A stretch of DNA of 64,000 nt from Manduca sexta (lineage: Eukaryota > Arthropoda > Insecta > Lepidoptera > Sphingidae): contig NC_051119.1 of NCBI RefSeq assembly GCF_014839805.1, positions 10,037,245 to 10,101,244 of the forward strand, written 5' to 3'. The notes beneath the pieces are model-generated. The model was not told the origin of the DNA. It searched no databases and saw only the letters and a program-made list of their open reading frames with translations. Below, in pieces: positions 13,301-23,300 of the stretch (positions are counted from its first letter, which is position 1; each line of letters starts with the position of its first letter). The position numbers and the translations under genes were made by a program.

Positions 13301-15543
13301 GCGGACGAGCAGCGACGAAGACAACTCACAGAGGCAGAGAAGTAGGACTTACATTAATATTAGATTAAGTAACATAAGCATTCATAATTATTCGCGCATA
13401 ATAAAATCGCTATGCAATATATTCCGTGCTACAAAACTGTTAACTACTAATACTGTCACTGCGAATTTCGACACTATTTTCGCATGTTAAAATTCACATT
13501 GTTTGATTTAACTGGATGACGGATGAGCAAGCCGTTCGCCTGGTGGTAAGCGACATGACCGATCATATACCACATAAGGTGAAAAATCATACACTGGACT
13601 CATATTGAATCCTGAGTATCAGTGGTGTAGGGTGAAATTTTCCTAAAGGCAACCCGACACAACTTATAGGTACTAATTATATGCATAAATGAGGTCTGCA
13701 AATCGGTCTTATCTTAATTAGATTTTACATCAATCACGAAAGGAAAGCTGGCAGGAATTTAATTATCCTTACCTAATGTGGACCTTTCGCCATAATGGAG
13801 TATCCTGAATATTTTATTTAAATTTAATTTATATTGATTGAAAAAATATTAAATAGTCATATATTTATGCAATAGTGTGAGGAAAGAGGCGGCCTTGATG
13901 GAGAAAGAGATAGAGAAAAGGCAGAAGGAATATATGGAGAAACAGAAGATGAAGCACAGGATCGAGGATAAAAGTAAGTATTATTTAGATATTTATGACT
14001 CATTAATAAGGTGTGATTATTTTAAATGCAAAAATACCTTTAGTTTGTTTTATTGCACAGAATCCTTGACAAGCATTTGAGTGAACTTCAAAAATATATA
14101 GTGGTATTGATACTAAAAAGTATCGATACGATTCGGAAAATGATCGCATTTATTATTTTTGTTTCAGCCTTTTTTATACCAGTATTGATTATCGATGGCC
14201 ATAAATATCGACACTAAATCGATGATTTGTTATCAGTGCACACTCCGCTGAAGACTGTGAACGGCGTGACCACCGGCGTGGGCGCACACCACATGGAGCC
14301 GGTGTACATGTGCGACGGGTTCCAGTACCTCGTCTCGGACGAGGACTCCGACCCGCCGGAGAGACCAGTGCCAGACTGGTCCACTTCTAAGGTAACGCGC
14401 ACTCATTTATACACAATACACTAATACATCACGCCTTTATTTTCCAGAAACACCTTCAAACCCCTGGAATTACAAAGCATTTTTGGCATTCCACTGCGAT
14501 GGTCATCCGAAGACATGAGATGTTAAGTTTTATTATGTTTCTGAAAGGCCCAGATACAACTGGGCTACTTTATGCCATACTGTTACTGTCTCCATTTCGG
14601 ACACAAGTTCCAAACTCGGGGTTGATGTAACAAATATAAGTAATGAGGTGTATGTGTTGTTCGCAGGCGCGTCGGCTGCAGCTGACGGTGCAGAGCGGCG
14701 TGGCGGCGGCGCACGTGGACCGGTTGTTCAGCGTGCGCGTGCACAGCCCGGACCTGCGGCTGATCTTCCCCGACATCGAGCGCGCGCGTCTCAAGCGCAC
14801 CTCCTCCGCCGTGTGGCGCACGCCGCCGCGCCTGCCCGCGCTGCAAGAGTCAGTATCGCGACGCACCGCATACATGCACACACATTGCACACATAGCACA
14901 CCAACAAATTACACACACGACATACTACATAAAAACCACGTCCTTTTAATTATGTTTTATTACCCTCGAAGGTAAACAAACGGCCAATCAGATAGTATGT
15001 GGTCATCGCTGCCAATGGACGTTGGCAATGCTAAAGCTGCTGCCTAGCGTAAAAAAAATATTTAAACCGAGGAGGGATACCCGTGGGAGGCAAAGAAAGA
15101 AGTCACATAATACTTTACAATTAAACAGGCTACAATATTTTTCAAATCCGTAAATGTTGCTCTCAATCCAATAAATTAAACTTTATCCAACATTTACTGA
15201 CCAATGACTGCTCTGTTATCCGCGGTTAACAATAAACGATTCCGATCCCTTTCTTCAGTCCATCGCGAAAGTAAACCAACCAACAAATATTTTTTTACGT
15301 GGGTACAAATGACTTATATTTCTAATTGGTTTATTCACGGGATCGGATCGGAGATTAAAATTGGGATTGTTTAATGATAAAGGTTGTATATCTTTCAAAT
15401 CGCACGCAAGTCATTTCATCTTTTTATTTATTTATTTTTTTCAGGTAAATTGGCCAACGCTGTTCAACCGGCTAAAGAATATCACTATAAATAAACATAG
15501 ATCATTCATCGGGCTATATCGGCGTTTCCCGCAAGTGGAGTAA
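1366..15543 (+). CDS. Incenp: INCENP, inner centromere protein (copy 1), 21 exons, 902 aa
   Basis: Scaffold subunit of the chromosomal passenger complex. In known INCENPs the N-terminus binds Survivin/Borealin at centromeres and the C-terminal IN-box binds and activates Aurora B. All 21 exons join in frame through GT/AG sites to give 2709 nt including the stop. The N-terminus opens MSIFNDLLPKIKK. The middle is low-complexity and charged, with basic patches such as RRRTTRTRKQ. Residues about 569-756 are an Arg/Glu/Lys/Ala-rich single alpha helix. The IN-box runs from about residue 790: YLVSDEDSD, PVPDW (Trp804), LIFPDIERARLKR, then RTSSAVWRTPP with Thr853-Ser854-Ser855, the Aurora B target motif. 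The final exon adds about 32 residues. The start at 1366 is the first in-frame ATG in exon 1. Length is close to human INCENP. Identity rests on the IN-box and overall architecture. Confidence 0.93.
2098..2160. repeat. Short palindromic repeat fragment in INCENP intron 2
   Basis: GGCCCTTATTCT followed by GGGCCCCTTGAAACCAGGGG, a strong local inverted repeat. The first 12 bases match the end of the small TIR element at 12086-12262, so this may be the remnant of a related MITE. The same sequence is in copy 2 (about 21053-21115). Confidence 0.35.
2786..2935. repeat. Old SINE-like repeat in INCENP intron 3
   Basis: The segment CCCATCATGTGATAGGAAG through CCAGGCTCCGGGCTT matches, with divergence, the interior of the copy-1-specific insertion at 6186-6377. 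It is present in both INCENP blocks (about 21747-21895 in copy 2), so it predates their split. Another degraded member, with GGTCCCATGTAATGGAGGGC, is at about 10014-10100 and 28734-28820. Confidence 0.5.
6178..6377. mobile_element. Recent SINE-like insertion, copy 1 only
   Basis: Copy 1 intron 10 contains about 184 bp that copy 2 lacks, flanked by direct repeats TTTTTATT (6178-6185 and 6370-6377). The empty site in copy 2 is at about 25292-25300. The insert starts with CATA repeats, then CCCCGAAGGGG, and ends AAATATCAC. The family resembles short non-LTR-derived repeats widespread in Lepidoptera; the family name is not certain. Confidence 0.75.
6561..7013. repeat. Tandem repeat, about 165-bp unit, three units (copy 1)
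   Basis: The phrase CTGGTGGTRGGATATATTT starts at 6561, 6727 and 6892, giving periods of 166 and 165 bp. Each unit also contains ATCCGCC, AGTGGCCCACGTAAGTGTGT and GGCCGGCATTATTG; the last unit is truncated. The repeated phrase makes an open frame on the plus strand that is probably not coding. Copy 2 has two units at 25482 and 25646. Single diverged relatives lie at about 8150-8255 and 16540-16650. Confidence 0.8.
7014..7667 (+). mobile_element. Non-autonomous Helitron, INCENP intron 11 (copy 1)
   Basis: Starts TCTATACTATTATATAAAG after an A, contains a (TTTG)n run and internal repeats of the TAATCTCAGGAACTA type, and ends GCAAAAGCTAG before a T. A GC-rich hairpin (GCGGGCGGAGCCGC) sits just upstream of the end. 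5'-TC, 3' hairpin plus CTAG and insertion between A and T are the Helitron signature. No Rep/helicase is encoded. Copy 2 has it at 25768-26384 with an internal deletion near the 3' hairpin. Confidence 0.82.
8145..8260. repeat. Diverged dispersed repeat in INCENP intron 11
   Basis: Contains ATAATTGTGTCGACCGAGGGG and then a CTCGTCAGTTGACATTCTAT stretch, related to the 165-bp tandem units upstream and to the copy downstream of INCENP at 16540-16650. The same is present in copy 2 at about 26868-26977. No coding potential is seen. Confidence 0.5.
10329..10588 (+). mobile_element. RTE-type LINE 3' end, INCENP intron 14 (copy 1)
   Basis: One frame reads QWAGHIGRRTDGHWG, VLEWKPRIGRRSV, then PTRWTDDLVRV and a stop after ASQN. 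This is the typical C-terminus of RTE-clade reverse transcriptase polyproteins. It is followed by GATGATGATGACGATGATT, a simple-repeat 3' tail. Only the 3' end is present (5' truncated), as usual for LINEs. The same fragment is in copy 2 at 28934-29189. Confidence 0.75.
11557..12818 (+). mobile_element. Helitron in INCENP intron 16, present only in copy 1
   Basis: 1262 bp, beginning TCTATATCTATACTATT and ending GCAAAAGCTAG, with the hairpin GCGGGCGGAGCCGCGGGC at the 3' end. It is inserted between an A (11556) and a T (12819). Copy 2 at 30159/30160 has the uninterrupted A-T. The interior is built of several near-identical repeats (GGATAGCCCTTTGTTCGTGG, ATAGGAGCGGAGCAGTAATG). It interrupts the 5' part of an older Helitron-like fragment. 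No protein-coding capacity. Confidence 0.88.
12086..12262. mobile_element. MITE nested inside the copy-1 Helitron
   Basis: 177 bp bounded by inverted ends GGCCCTTATTCT and AGAATAAGGGTC, with CTG on both sides (12083-12085 and 12263-12265) as a possible 3-bp target duplication. The flanking Helitron repeat reads on normally when this segment is removed. Family not assigned. Confidence 0.6.
12819..12976 (+). mobile_element. Old Helitron-like fragment, INCENP intron 16 (copy 1)
   Basis: Starts TACTCATATAAAGATGAAGAG and ends near TCACGCGAGCGTAGCTGCGA with a degenerate 3' hairpin and no CTAG. It is present in both blocks (30156-30317 in copy 2), so it is older than the inserted 1262-bp element. 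Confidence 0.6.
13515..13690. repeat. Dispersed repeat with hAT-like end, INCENP intron 17
   Basis: Contains GATGAGCAAGCCGTTCGCC then CAGTGGTGTAGGGTGAAATT and GGCAACCCGACAC. The latter closely resembles the left end of the hAT element at 62623 (CAGTGGCGAAGGGTGAAAA, GGTAACCCGACG). Only one end is visible. Copy 2 has it at about 30840-31010. Confidence 0.45.
14237..15543 (+). other. Incenp: INCENP copy 1, exons 19-21 (IN-box and C-terminal tail)
   Basis: Exons 14237-14391, 14667-14852 and 15445-15543. Exon 19 begins the IN-box (MCDGFQYLVSDEDSD, then PVPDW). Exon 20 holds the Aurora-binding segment and the Thr-Ser-Ser motif followed by AVWRTPPRLPALQES. Exon 21 encodes a basic/aromatic tail (VNWPTLFNRLKNITINK, ending RRFPQVE) and the TAA stop at 15541-15543. 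The copy-2 exon 21 is the same. Confidence 0.88.
14475..14640. repeat. Dispersed lepidopteran-type repeat, INCENP intron 19
   Basis: GGCATTCCACTGCGATGGTC and the following ACATGAGATGTTAAG, TTATTATGTTTCTG are a diverged version of the repeat at 54476-54690, probably the 3' end of a non-LTR element. The same lies in copy 2 at about 31814-31976. Confidence 0.4.
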
Positions 15544-17372
15544 GGAACAATCATCTGTTATACTTGAGGCATGGCAGAGGATTATAAGTTTGTCAATATA
15601 TATCCAATTTTAAGCTAATCGAAATAAGATACGTATTTCAGTGGCCTTCCGAGTATTGAGGAATAGTGCCAATTTTCGTAAATTTTGGACTGGAAGTGCT
15701 TGTAGGGTTGCAACTGTCATATCACTGTGTGCATTATGCATAACTATTGTCTCTGGTTAGCTGTATTTGTGAGAGGGCACCATTCCAGATATATAGTACG
15801 TTAAACTGCGGATGTATCAACCCACCAATCAGATCGCTTGATTTCATAGCTTAGCTTCCAAACGACCACAATCATGCAATCCTATTGGTTAGACACATTA
15901 TCTGTGGCATTCAATTATTACTCTTGTGCCATTGAATTACGTGTCAATGTTGATCTTAAGATTTTTATTCCCCATTCGTATGGGGTTATAAAGTGTAAAC
16001 CGTGTATCTAGCTGTTAAATGTGTTATTTGTCGTATACCTAAGAAATTATTTAAGTTAGGCTGTTAGTATATTTTCGTGTTTATTATTTACACTTTATTA
16101 GCGTAATATCAGCAATTTTAGTATAAATGCGGGGATATTTGGATGGGTTTTTTGACAACTTTTGACCAGTTCTTATTTATTGACTTACAATTGTATGAAA
16201 TATGATTTTGTAGCATTAATTGGACATTTAATGTGTGTACAATACGATAATTGCTAAAGTGTATCAAGAAACTAATCGTACTTCATATTCACACAAAATA
16301 AACTATGTATAAGGCGCGGCGTCGACTAGAGCAAAGTCAAAGTTCGCCGAGTCGAATCGTATTTATTCTTATATGCGCAGTGAGTCAGCTTGGCGCGTTC
16401 CTAATGAACACAGTTTCAGTAAATGTATAGCTGACGATACTTTAATGCAACTCCATTATTTTCGACTTTGCAAACTTATTTGACGCTAGCCTTAATATTT
16501 AGAAGCTTGCCAAACACCATTTTTTCGCGTTGCGGCATCAACCTGTTTATGAACAGTCACGACCAGGCCGGCATAATTGTGTCGACTGGCGAAGGATAAT
16601 CATCTCCACTGAACTGAAGTCGAGACACTGACTTGTTGTCTACACCCTTGTCACACTTTAGAAAAATATTATTGTGACGCCCTGCCGCTACGAATCAACT
16701 TCGGGCCGGCTTTCGTGCAATAAGCATGAAATTAAACTGTTCCACAAAAACATCAGAAGATCGCGAAATACAAAAAAAAAAATACCGCTGAGTTTAATGA
16801 CCGCCTGGTTCTTCAGTTGCAATGATCAAATTGCAAACACTAAGTTGATTCCAATGAAATATATATTTATTTAAATAAACTCGGACAAGACCTTCAATAA
16901 ATGATCCGATGCTATATTCAGATCAATCAAGAACCAATCAAATCATCTGTAAGCCAAACTTCGCGATCGATCTGAAGATAGCATAGTTCCTCTATCTGCC
17001 ACCCGCTGTGTATGATATGTTAAGTACAGTAAGGCGCAGTTTCATCCGTGTTCAAGTAAGGATCTAGTCACACTGGTGCATTGCAAGCGAATTCAAAGCG
17101 GCGAGTGACGCTCGTCCAGTGTAATAAGAACTTACTTAATCATGGTTGAAACAATAGCCTCTAAGGGGGCGCTAGCCGCTCGCCACTCGTCTCCTACTGC
17201 TGCGTCTCGATCTACAGACTGGACCCTGCAGTTCTAGAGTAATTTAATGTTAAGACTGTTTTGTAATTACGAAAGAAACATTAAAATAATTTACGTCAAG
17301 TACTAATTTGTTTTTATTGAACACTGATAAAATGGGCTATCATGAAAGTAAGATGTGATGTTATGATGATGT
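15544..17372. other. INCENP copy 1 3' flank
   Basis: 3' UTR and intergenic DNA. The first clear polyadenylation hexamer after the stop is AATAAA at 16297-16302; another is near 16873. A dispersed repeat related to the 165-bp units lies at 16540-16650. No coding sequence recognised. Confidence 0.4.
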
Positions 17373-18397
17373 TATAGATAAACCACACAACTGGCAGATC
17401 GCCCGCGCGGCAAAAGGTAGGTTGGGGGGCGATGTTACGGGGGTGAAGGCATGGGTACGGGACACAGAGGTCAAATGACATTTCTCAGTGTGCTCACGAT
17501 TCCCCAAAGAGAATTATAATATACTAGCTCTTGCTCGCGGCTTTGCCCGCGTGAAGGTGTTTTCCGGGATAAAAGTCCCACTATATATTTTCCCGGGATA
17601 GTAGCCTATAACCTTCCCAGGGTCTTATACTATCTCCATACCAAATTTTGCTTTCTTATACCACGGCATATGTCACGTTCCGTTCCCGTGGGAACGGGGT
17701 AAAAATCCTATGTCCATCTCCTGGTTCTAAGCTACCTCTCCACCAATTTTCAGCCAATTCATCTGTTCTTGAGTTATAAATAGTGTAACTAACACAACTT
17801 TCTTTTATATATATAGATATGGAAACGGTTCCCGCACAGCGCAGTTGTGTAGTTTTTACGAACGCTTAAAAGAAAACGCATATGATTTAAGCTGCCCAAG
17901 ATATTTCCCGAGAGGAACTCTCAACATCAGTCTTCGTTTCTGCAAAGAAAATAAACGAGCAAGCCAAACAGCTGGTGTACAATATAGATTCCTTTAAACT
18001 AAGAAAAGAAGATCAGTCATGAATCGAAATTTTACAATATTTCTGTTTTTCAAAATTATGTGTTTTTGTCTATATTTAAATAAATGATTCTAGTATAAGT
18101 CACGTTTTATCATATCCATGTATATGTTATAATAAATTACAATAATAATAACATAATAAAGATAAAAGTAAAATTAAAATAAAATAATATTAAATACCCT
18201 AGACAAATCAATTATCTAGCGATTTAAAGAAGAATGCAAGTAAAGTACATTAGACATTATCTTATAATTACAGTCGACATTATTAGGTCTATCTCGCCTC
18301 GGAATTTATTTTAGCAGAAAGTAACTACGTGTATATCGATGCCCACCCCCAGCTACCTCTTCCGCGCGGGCGATCCGCTAGTCGTGGCTTATCTATA
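17373..18397. mobile_element. TIR element downstream of INCENP (copy 1)
   Basis: Inverted ends of about 50 bp: TATAGATAAACCAC with GATCGCCCGCGCGGC at the left, and the reverse complement TATAGATAAGCCAC with GATCGCCCGCGCGGA from the right. Both are followed inward by a G-rich run. The interior holds a minus-strand Helitron (17524-17817) and AT-rich sequence without a transposase. Copy 2 carries the same element at 34704-35740. Superfamily not assigned; a TA target duplication is possible. Confidence 0.55.
17524..17817 (-). mobile_element. Helitron (minus strand) nested in the TIR element (copy 1)
   Basis: Reading the minus strand, it starts TCTATATATATAAAAGAAAG and ends CACGCGGGCAAAGCCGCGAG followed by CAAGAGCTAG before a T. 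This is a typical Helitron 3' hairpin and CTAG end. The interior includes CCCGGGAAAATATATAGTGG, shared with the other Helitrons here. Confidence 0.75.
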
Positions 18398-18549
18398 GGT
18401 AAGTAAAGGAATGTATAATAAAAAATATTTTTCGTGGTTCGTTGTGAAAACGGAATGTCAAAGAAGAACAATTGATTTTTAGTCTGTTTGGTTAAATTTT
18501 CATTGGTGTGTCCAGCCCGAAATCAATAATTTAATACAAAATATAATAA

Positions 18550-18880
18550 GGAGCCGTTCAAGTATTACGTAACGCAATTTGGGGAGAGGTGGCGTCTTGT
18601 AGAACGTTACGATGATTTACAGGGGCGGGAGGGGGCTTTCGTACAAAGCATTATGTTACATTGTTTTTTATTATTTTAAAACAATAACAAACATATTTTA
18701 GCGACTCCGGATTTTTGCGTAAAATAATTGTGAATATAACACAAAGAAATGTCACTTTAGAGTTACGTAACTTTTGGAGAGGGGCGGGGGCGTACAGGAA
18801 AAAGTTACGGCGCGTTACATGAGGGGGGGGGGGGGTCAAAAACCTTCAAAAATTGCTTTACGTAACACTTGAACAGACCC
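18550..18880. mobile_element. Harbinger-like MITE (copy 1)
   Basis: 331 bp with about 30-bp inverted ends. The left starts GGAGCCGTTCAAGTATTACG and the right, reverse complemented, starts GGGTCTGTTCAAGTGTTACG. Both continue into TAA(C/A)GCAATTT. TAA flanks both sides (18547-18549 and 18881-18883), which fits the 3-bp TWA target of PIF/Harbinger elements. A poly-G run lies inside. Copy 2 has it at 36742-37066 with a shorter G run. Confidence 0.65.
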
Positions 18881-19435
18881 TAACTGAAAAATATTTAATT
18901 TGTAACACATTTGGTAAATCAGGGACAGATGGAGACATGGGGAGTGGGAGTGACAGGTGTACAAATACGGTGCTGAATCATAATATATAATGTAACTAGT
19001 TTAGTTCAGTTCATTACTATAATAACATTATGATCGTTCGATCGTTTTTAAATTCTTTTTGTTTAAAGATAACTGAAAATATTTCCCTCCAAATTATTTT
19101 GCATAATCAATAATATAGGTATTCAAAATTGCTTCCATGTTTTAAAAAATACTTATATAAGTATTATTCTCCAATTGTCAGAGATGACTTCATAATTGCA
19201 TTCTTAATTCTATATAATGCCAATATGTGTATTATGGTGTGGGTTATGTGTTCTTATAAACATTCAGATTAAGATTAGTCTACAACATAGCCTAAAATGT
19301 AACAATTTATTGTTCCTACAAATGACAATGAAAATAAAATAATGTCACAAAGCTTTACCAATGTTATCTATATCAGTTGCTTTCACACATAACAGTGTAT
19401 TATCTATATTATATCTATAGATAGCTATGTGTAAT

Positions 19436-19935
19436 NNNNNNNNNNNNNNNNNNNNNNNNNNNNNNNNNNNNNNNNNNNNNNNNNNNNNNNNNNNNNNNNN
19501 NNNNNNNNNNNNNNNNNNNNNNNNNNNNNNNNNNNNNNNNNNNNNNNNNNNNNNNNNNNNNNNNNNNNNNNNNNNNNNNNNNNNNNNNNNNNNNNNNNNN
19601 NNNNNNNNNNNNNNNNNNNNNNNNNNNNNNNNNNNNNNNNNNNNNNNNNNNNNNNNNNNNNNNNNNNNNNNNNNNNNNNNNNNNNNNNNNNNNNNNNNNN
19701 NNNNNNNNNNNNNNNNNNNNNNNNNNNNNNNNNNNNNNNNNNNNNNNNNNNNNNNNNNNNNNNNNNNNNNNNNNNNNNNNNNNNNNNNNNNNNNNNNNNN
19801 NNNNNNNNNNNNNNNNNNNNNNNNNNNNNNNNNNNNNNNNNNNNNNNNNNNNNNNNNNNNNNNNNNNNNNNNNNNNNNNNNNNNNNNNNNNNNNNNNNNN
19901 NNNNNNNNNNNNNNNNNNNNNNNNNNNNNNNNNNN
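19436..19935. other. Assembly gap, 500 N
   Basis: Exactly 500 N, the usual placeholder for a gap of unknown size. The base before it is the right end of INCENP block 1 and the base after it is the left end of block 2. Confidence 0.98.
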
Positions 19936-20320
19936 GATCACTAGAGATTAGATTATATTATGCACTTGTATAATATGTAGGACACTTGCATCCGTTTTTA
20001 CATATAATTAGACCTTGTGCAAATTTTTGCTATGCATGTAATTTTTCATTAGGATAACAAATAAAATATGACGTTGCATTATTACAGGCGTAACAAAGTT
20101 GCTAAGCTGAAAATAAATCCAATATTTGAAAATATGGGCAATTTTAAAATTTCATAATTTGAACATGCTTTTTGATTTGAACCTGAGATTTGAACGCATG
20201 TTACACATTATGACGTTGGCATCCACTGCGCCGTTTTCATATTTCAAACGGTTTTTGTTTCGTATTCTATGGCGTTTGTCAAATCTAAAAGATTGTAATT
20301 GTGTTATTTTTATAATAATT

Positions 20321-23300
20321 ATGTCCATATTCAATGATTTATTACCTAAAATCAAAAAAATACCAAACGCTTTCATCAAAAGTTTTAATGATGATCTTAA
20401 GGTAAATGTGTTGTTACAAAAATATGGTGTCAGTGTTATAATTCGTCCTAAAGTTTGCTGTTTCGTTTAAAATATCAATTGGTTGCAAATTTGTCTTATT
20501 TAGAATAAGAAGATAGTGATTTTACTGTGATTCAGTGATTTTGAATGTGATTGCAGATTGCGTTTGACAATTTGGATAAGTTTGAGGAGGAATTTTTAAA
20601 AGCGAAAGGAAAGGCGCGAGATAAAACTCAAAAGGAGAAAAATACTACAACACTCCAAAGTATACACGAGGATGAAGGTACGCCGTCAAAATTTATTAGA
20701 ATTGGTTAGTTTAAACTCATATACAAGGCACCATACTGTGGTTGGACCAGTGATTTCTTATTGGCGTATGTGTTTGGATTTAATTTGATAAATACTATTA
20801 GAACCCACAATATGACTTTGTTTAAGTATGCTTCGTAGTACACAATTTTTTATTACCATGTTGTTAATATGATACATTATTTGAGTTTCTGAATGTCTTG
20901 CATAGTGTAAGTGAAAAGTAAATTAATAGTTCAGGAAAACAGATTTAAATCCACATTGATTAACCTTCATTTGCATACTTTTATGTGGGGAGGTTTTAAA
21001 CAATTTGTCAATAAAAAATTTTGAAATAAGCTGTTAATTCTGTCATTCTTAGTGGCCCTTATTCTTAGGGCCCCTTGAAACCAGGGGCCCGTGACCTTTT
21101 GCCATTGTTACTCTAGTTACACACTCTGGGTGGCATTAATGCTATTATGAGCACTTCTTTAGCAAACTCATCAAGAGAAAGGCTTGCTTGTCCTGTCATT
21201 ACTTTGCATAAAAATAAAACTTGGTATAGATCTTTTCAAGCCTTGTATGACCAAAGGGTGAATCATTTCATCTATTTCAATTTGGAGCATCATAGATAAA
21301 ATTCACCTCAATCTTAAAGATACCATAAAGTCCTCAAACTTATATTATTGATTAAAAACAATATTTCAGATGAATCAACAAAATCAGACGCCAGTTCGCA
21401 GCACAGGTCCAGTGCCAAATCAGTCACGGAGACAACGGGCAAGAGTTCAGCGGAGAGTGAACCTGACCAGCCGAAGAGGGCATCTAAAAAACGGAATAAG
21501 AATGAGGTGGACGATGTCTTCAGTCCTGAGCAGGATAAGAGACTGAAGCGAAATGCTTCTGTTAAAGCGCAGAGCATTATTTCTAAACAGGTATGTTCAT
21601 TTTAGGGTCTATAGTGTCTTTACAATTTGTAATTTGTTCTTGTGATATTTGGATCTGTGTAACTCCATCATTAAAATACCAAAACAAAAGTGGAAAACAA
21701 CATACACCTTTATCCTTAAAGGAGTAGGCGGAGGTAAACAGGGTACTTACTTTCACATATGTGTTTGTCCCATCATGCGATAGGAAGTGATCCTTTTGCA
21801 ATATTGAGCACAAAGTACAGGCTCCGGGCTTGTAGTGAAAAGAAAAACCCAATATTTTGCCTAACCTGGAATTCAAACACAAGACCTTAGAGCAGTTTTG
21901 TATCACATACAATTACAGGATTATATCTTTGATTGTATGTTATAAATTAGATTATATTACATAAAATGCTTAATAATGTTAATCAAGTTTTTCCAGTGAG
22001 TCTTAGACTCTTATGCTTATTCCCAATTTTTTGTGATTTCTGACTTTTGTTGTATGGTACTGTATCCTTTAAAAAGCTAGAGCCATTATTGTTATAGTAA
22101 ATATTTTTGCTATTTGTTATATTCATTCCAATATGAGTGGAATGTTATGATACTGATATGATAAAATGTGCAGGTAAATGTTAACTTAACACAAAAGTTG
22201 AGGCGTGAGAACTCGACAGAGAAGGTGGAGAAACCGCAGTCTTCGCGAAGCAGGCGCCGCAAGGACGATGACAAGGAAAACACACAGCCGATCATACAAA
22301 GTGAGTATGTCATTAATGTATAATATGAAGAATTGTGTGAAGAATGAAGATATTTGGATGCTTGATAGAAATCAACTCGGAATGCTAAATTAATTTAAAT
22401 GTAATATGGTACGAAGATAGGCAGTTGCCGTAAAGAACAGGGTATATTTTTTTTTTTTATTCATCTTTGAATTGTGGTTGGAAGTTTTAGTGTGCACATA
22501 GGTAACTTTAATCTTAAAATCATGAATTTGTATGCAATTATGTCATTAAGTATCAGATGGGCAGCTTGCTTCTACTTATTTAGTTGAATTAAAAGCAAAA
22601 AAATTGGATATCTTTTTGCTATAAATGTTAAAAAATGTAATAAGTATAACTGAGGGCCTATGTTACCTGTGCATTCTCCATAAGAGTTGTATATGAAGTC
22701 TGCTACCCCAAACTATCCCAGCACTGTTGATAAAGCCAAAACCCTGGCGATAGTGGAATAGGTCTATGCTTTGCAAAGGGCATTTTATCATACAAGGCTG
22801 GTATTATTGATTATAACTGATGAATTAATGTCTTTATCCAGTCAAAGAGGAGAAGGTGTCGTTGCCTCCTGAGCCAGAGTTGATGGAGATGGAATCATTG
22901 CCTCTCATCATCCCGATCAAACAGGAGGTGGATAAGGACGATATCGCCATGCCACCGCCGGCAGTACCGTTGCCCAGTAAGTATTACTTAGGCAAGAAAA
23001 CTTGCACAAGTCGACTTTCGCAAGCAATTTTTAACATGTAAACAAACATGGCAAGCTGACTTCTGCAAATTTTGAATACTTTCGGATACTGTAAAAAGTG
23101 TTTGGTTCTTATGTGATATATTGCTGCGAAACTTCCAAGTCTAAACCTTTATCTATTTTGTTTTCCTTATGTAGATCTTACTATTTACATTCAATCTATA
23201 TTCTAATTAAACTCGACACTGCATGTTTGAATACACGCCTGATATTGTATAGCGGAAAATAACTGTTTAAAGTTACGCGTGATTCGATAACAGCTTAAAT

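Larger units (their letters stand above)
10739..13973 (+). other. Incenp: INCENP copy 1, exons 15-18 (single alpha helix)
   Basis: Exons 10739-10911, 11385-11538, 13202-13341 and 13876-13973. Together they encode an almost uninterrupted Arg/Glu/Lys/Ala helix (ALRAARDAEERDREDARRKK, then RRAEELARRQRLASEQRK and MEKEIEKRQKEYMEKQKMK). It matches the microtubule-binding single-alpha-helix region that precedes the IN-box in INCENP family members. Exons 15-16 are very GC-rich, unlike their introns, so several spurious open frames lie in all six frames. Intron 16 (11539-13201) hosts the copy-1-specific Helitron. Confidence 0.87.
983..19435 (+). repeat. INCENP block, copy 1 (probable haplotype A)
   Basis: This 18.45-kb stretch aligns end to end with 19936-37642. 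Exons, introns, intergenic DNA and inherited transposons are all near-identical. The right end coincides with the last base before the 500-N gap; the other copy begins at the first base after it. Differences seen: copy 1 alone has a 1262-bp Helitron (11557-12818), a SINE-like insertion (6186-6377) and one extra 165-bp tandem unit. It lacks the 849-bp Helitron of copy 2 at 18534/18535. The pattern fits two alleles kept as neighbouring contigs better than a genomic duplication. Confidence 0.85.

Noticed and set aside
14570..14975. Overlapping 80-110-codon frames on both strands near exon 20
   Set aside because: GC-rich exon 20 gives open frames in several phases. The real one contains the Thr-Ser-Ser motif and is set by exon 19 phase.
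19345..19951. Open frames spanning the first N gap
   Set aside because: They exist only because N runs contain no stop codons; likewise those across 54557-55286.
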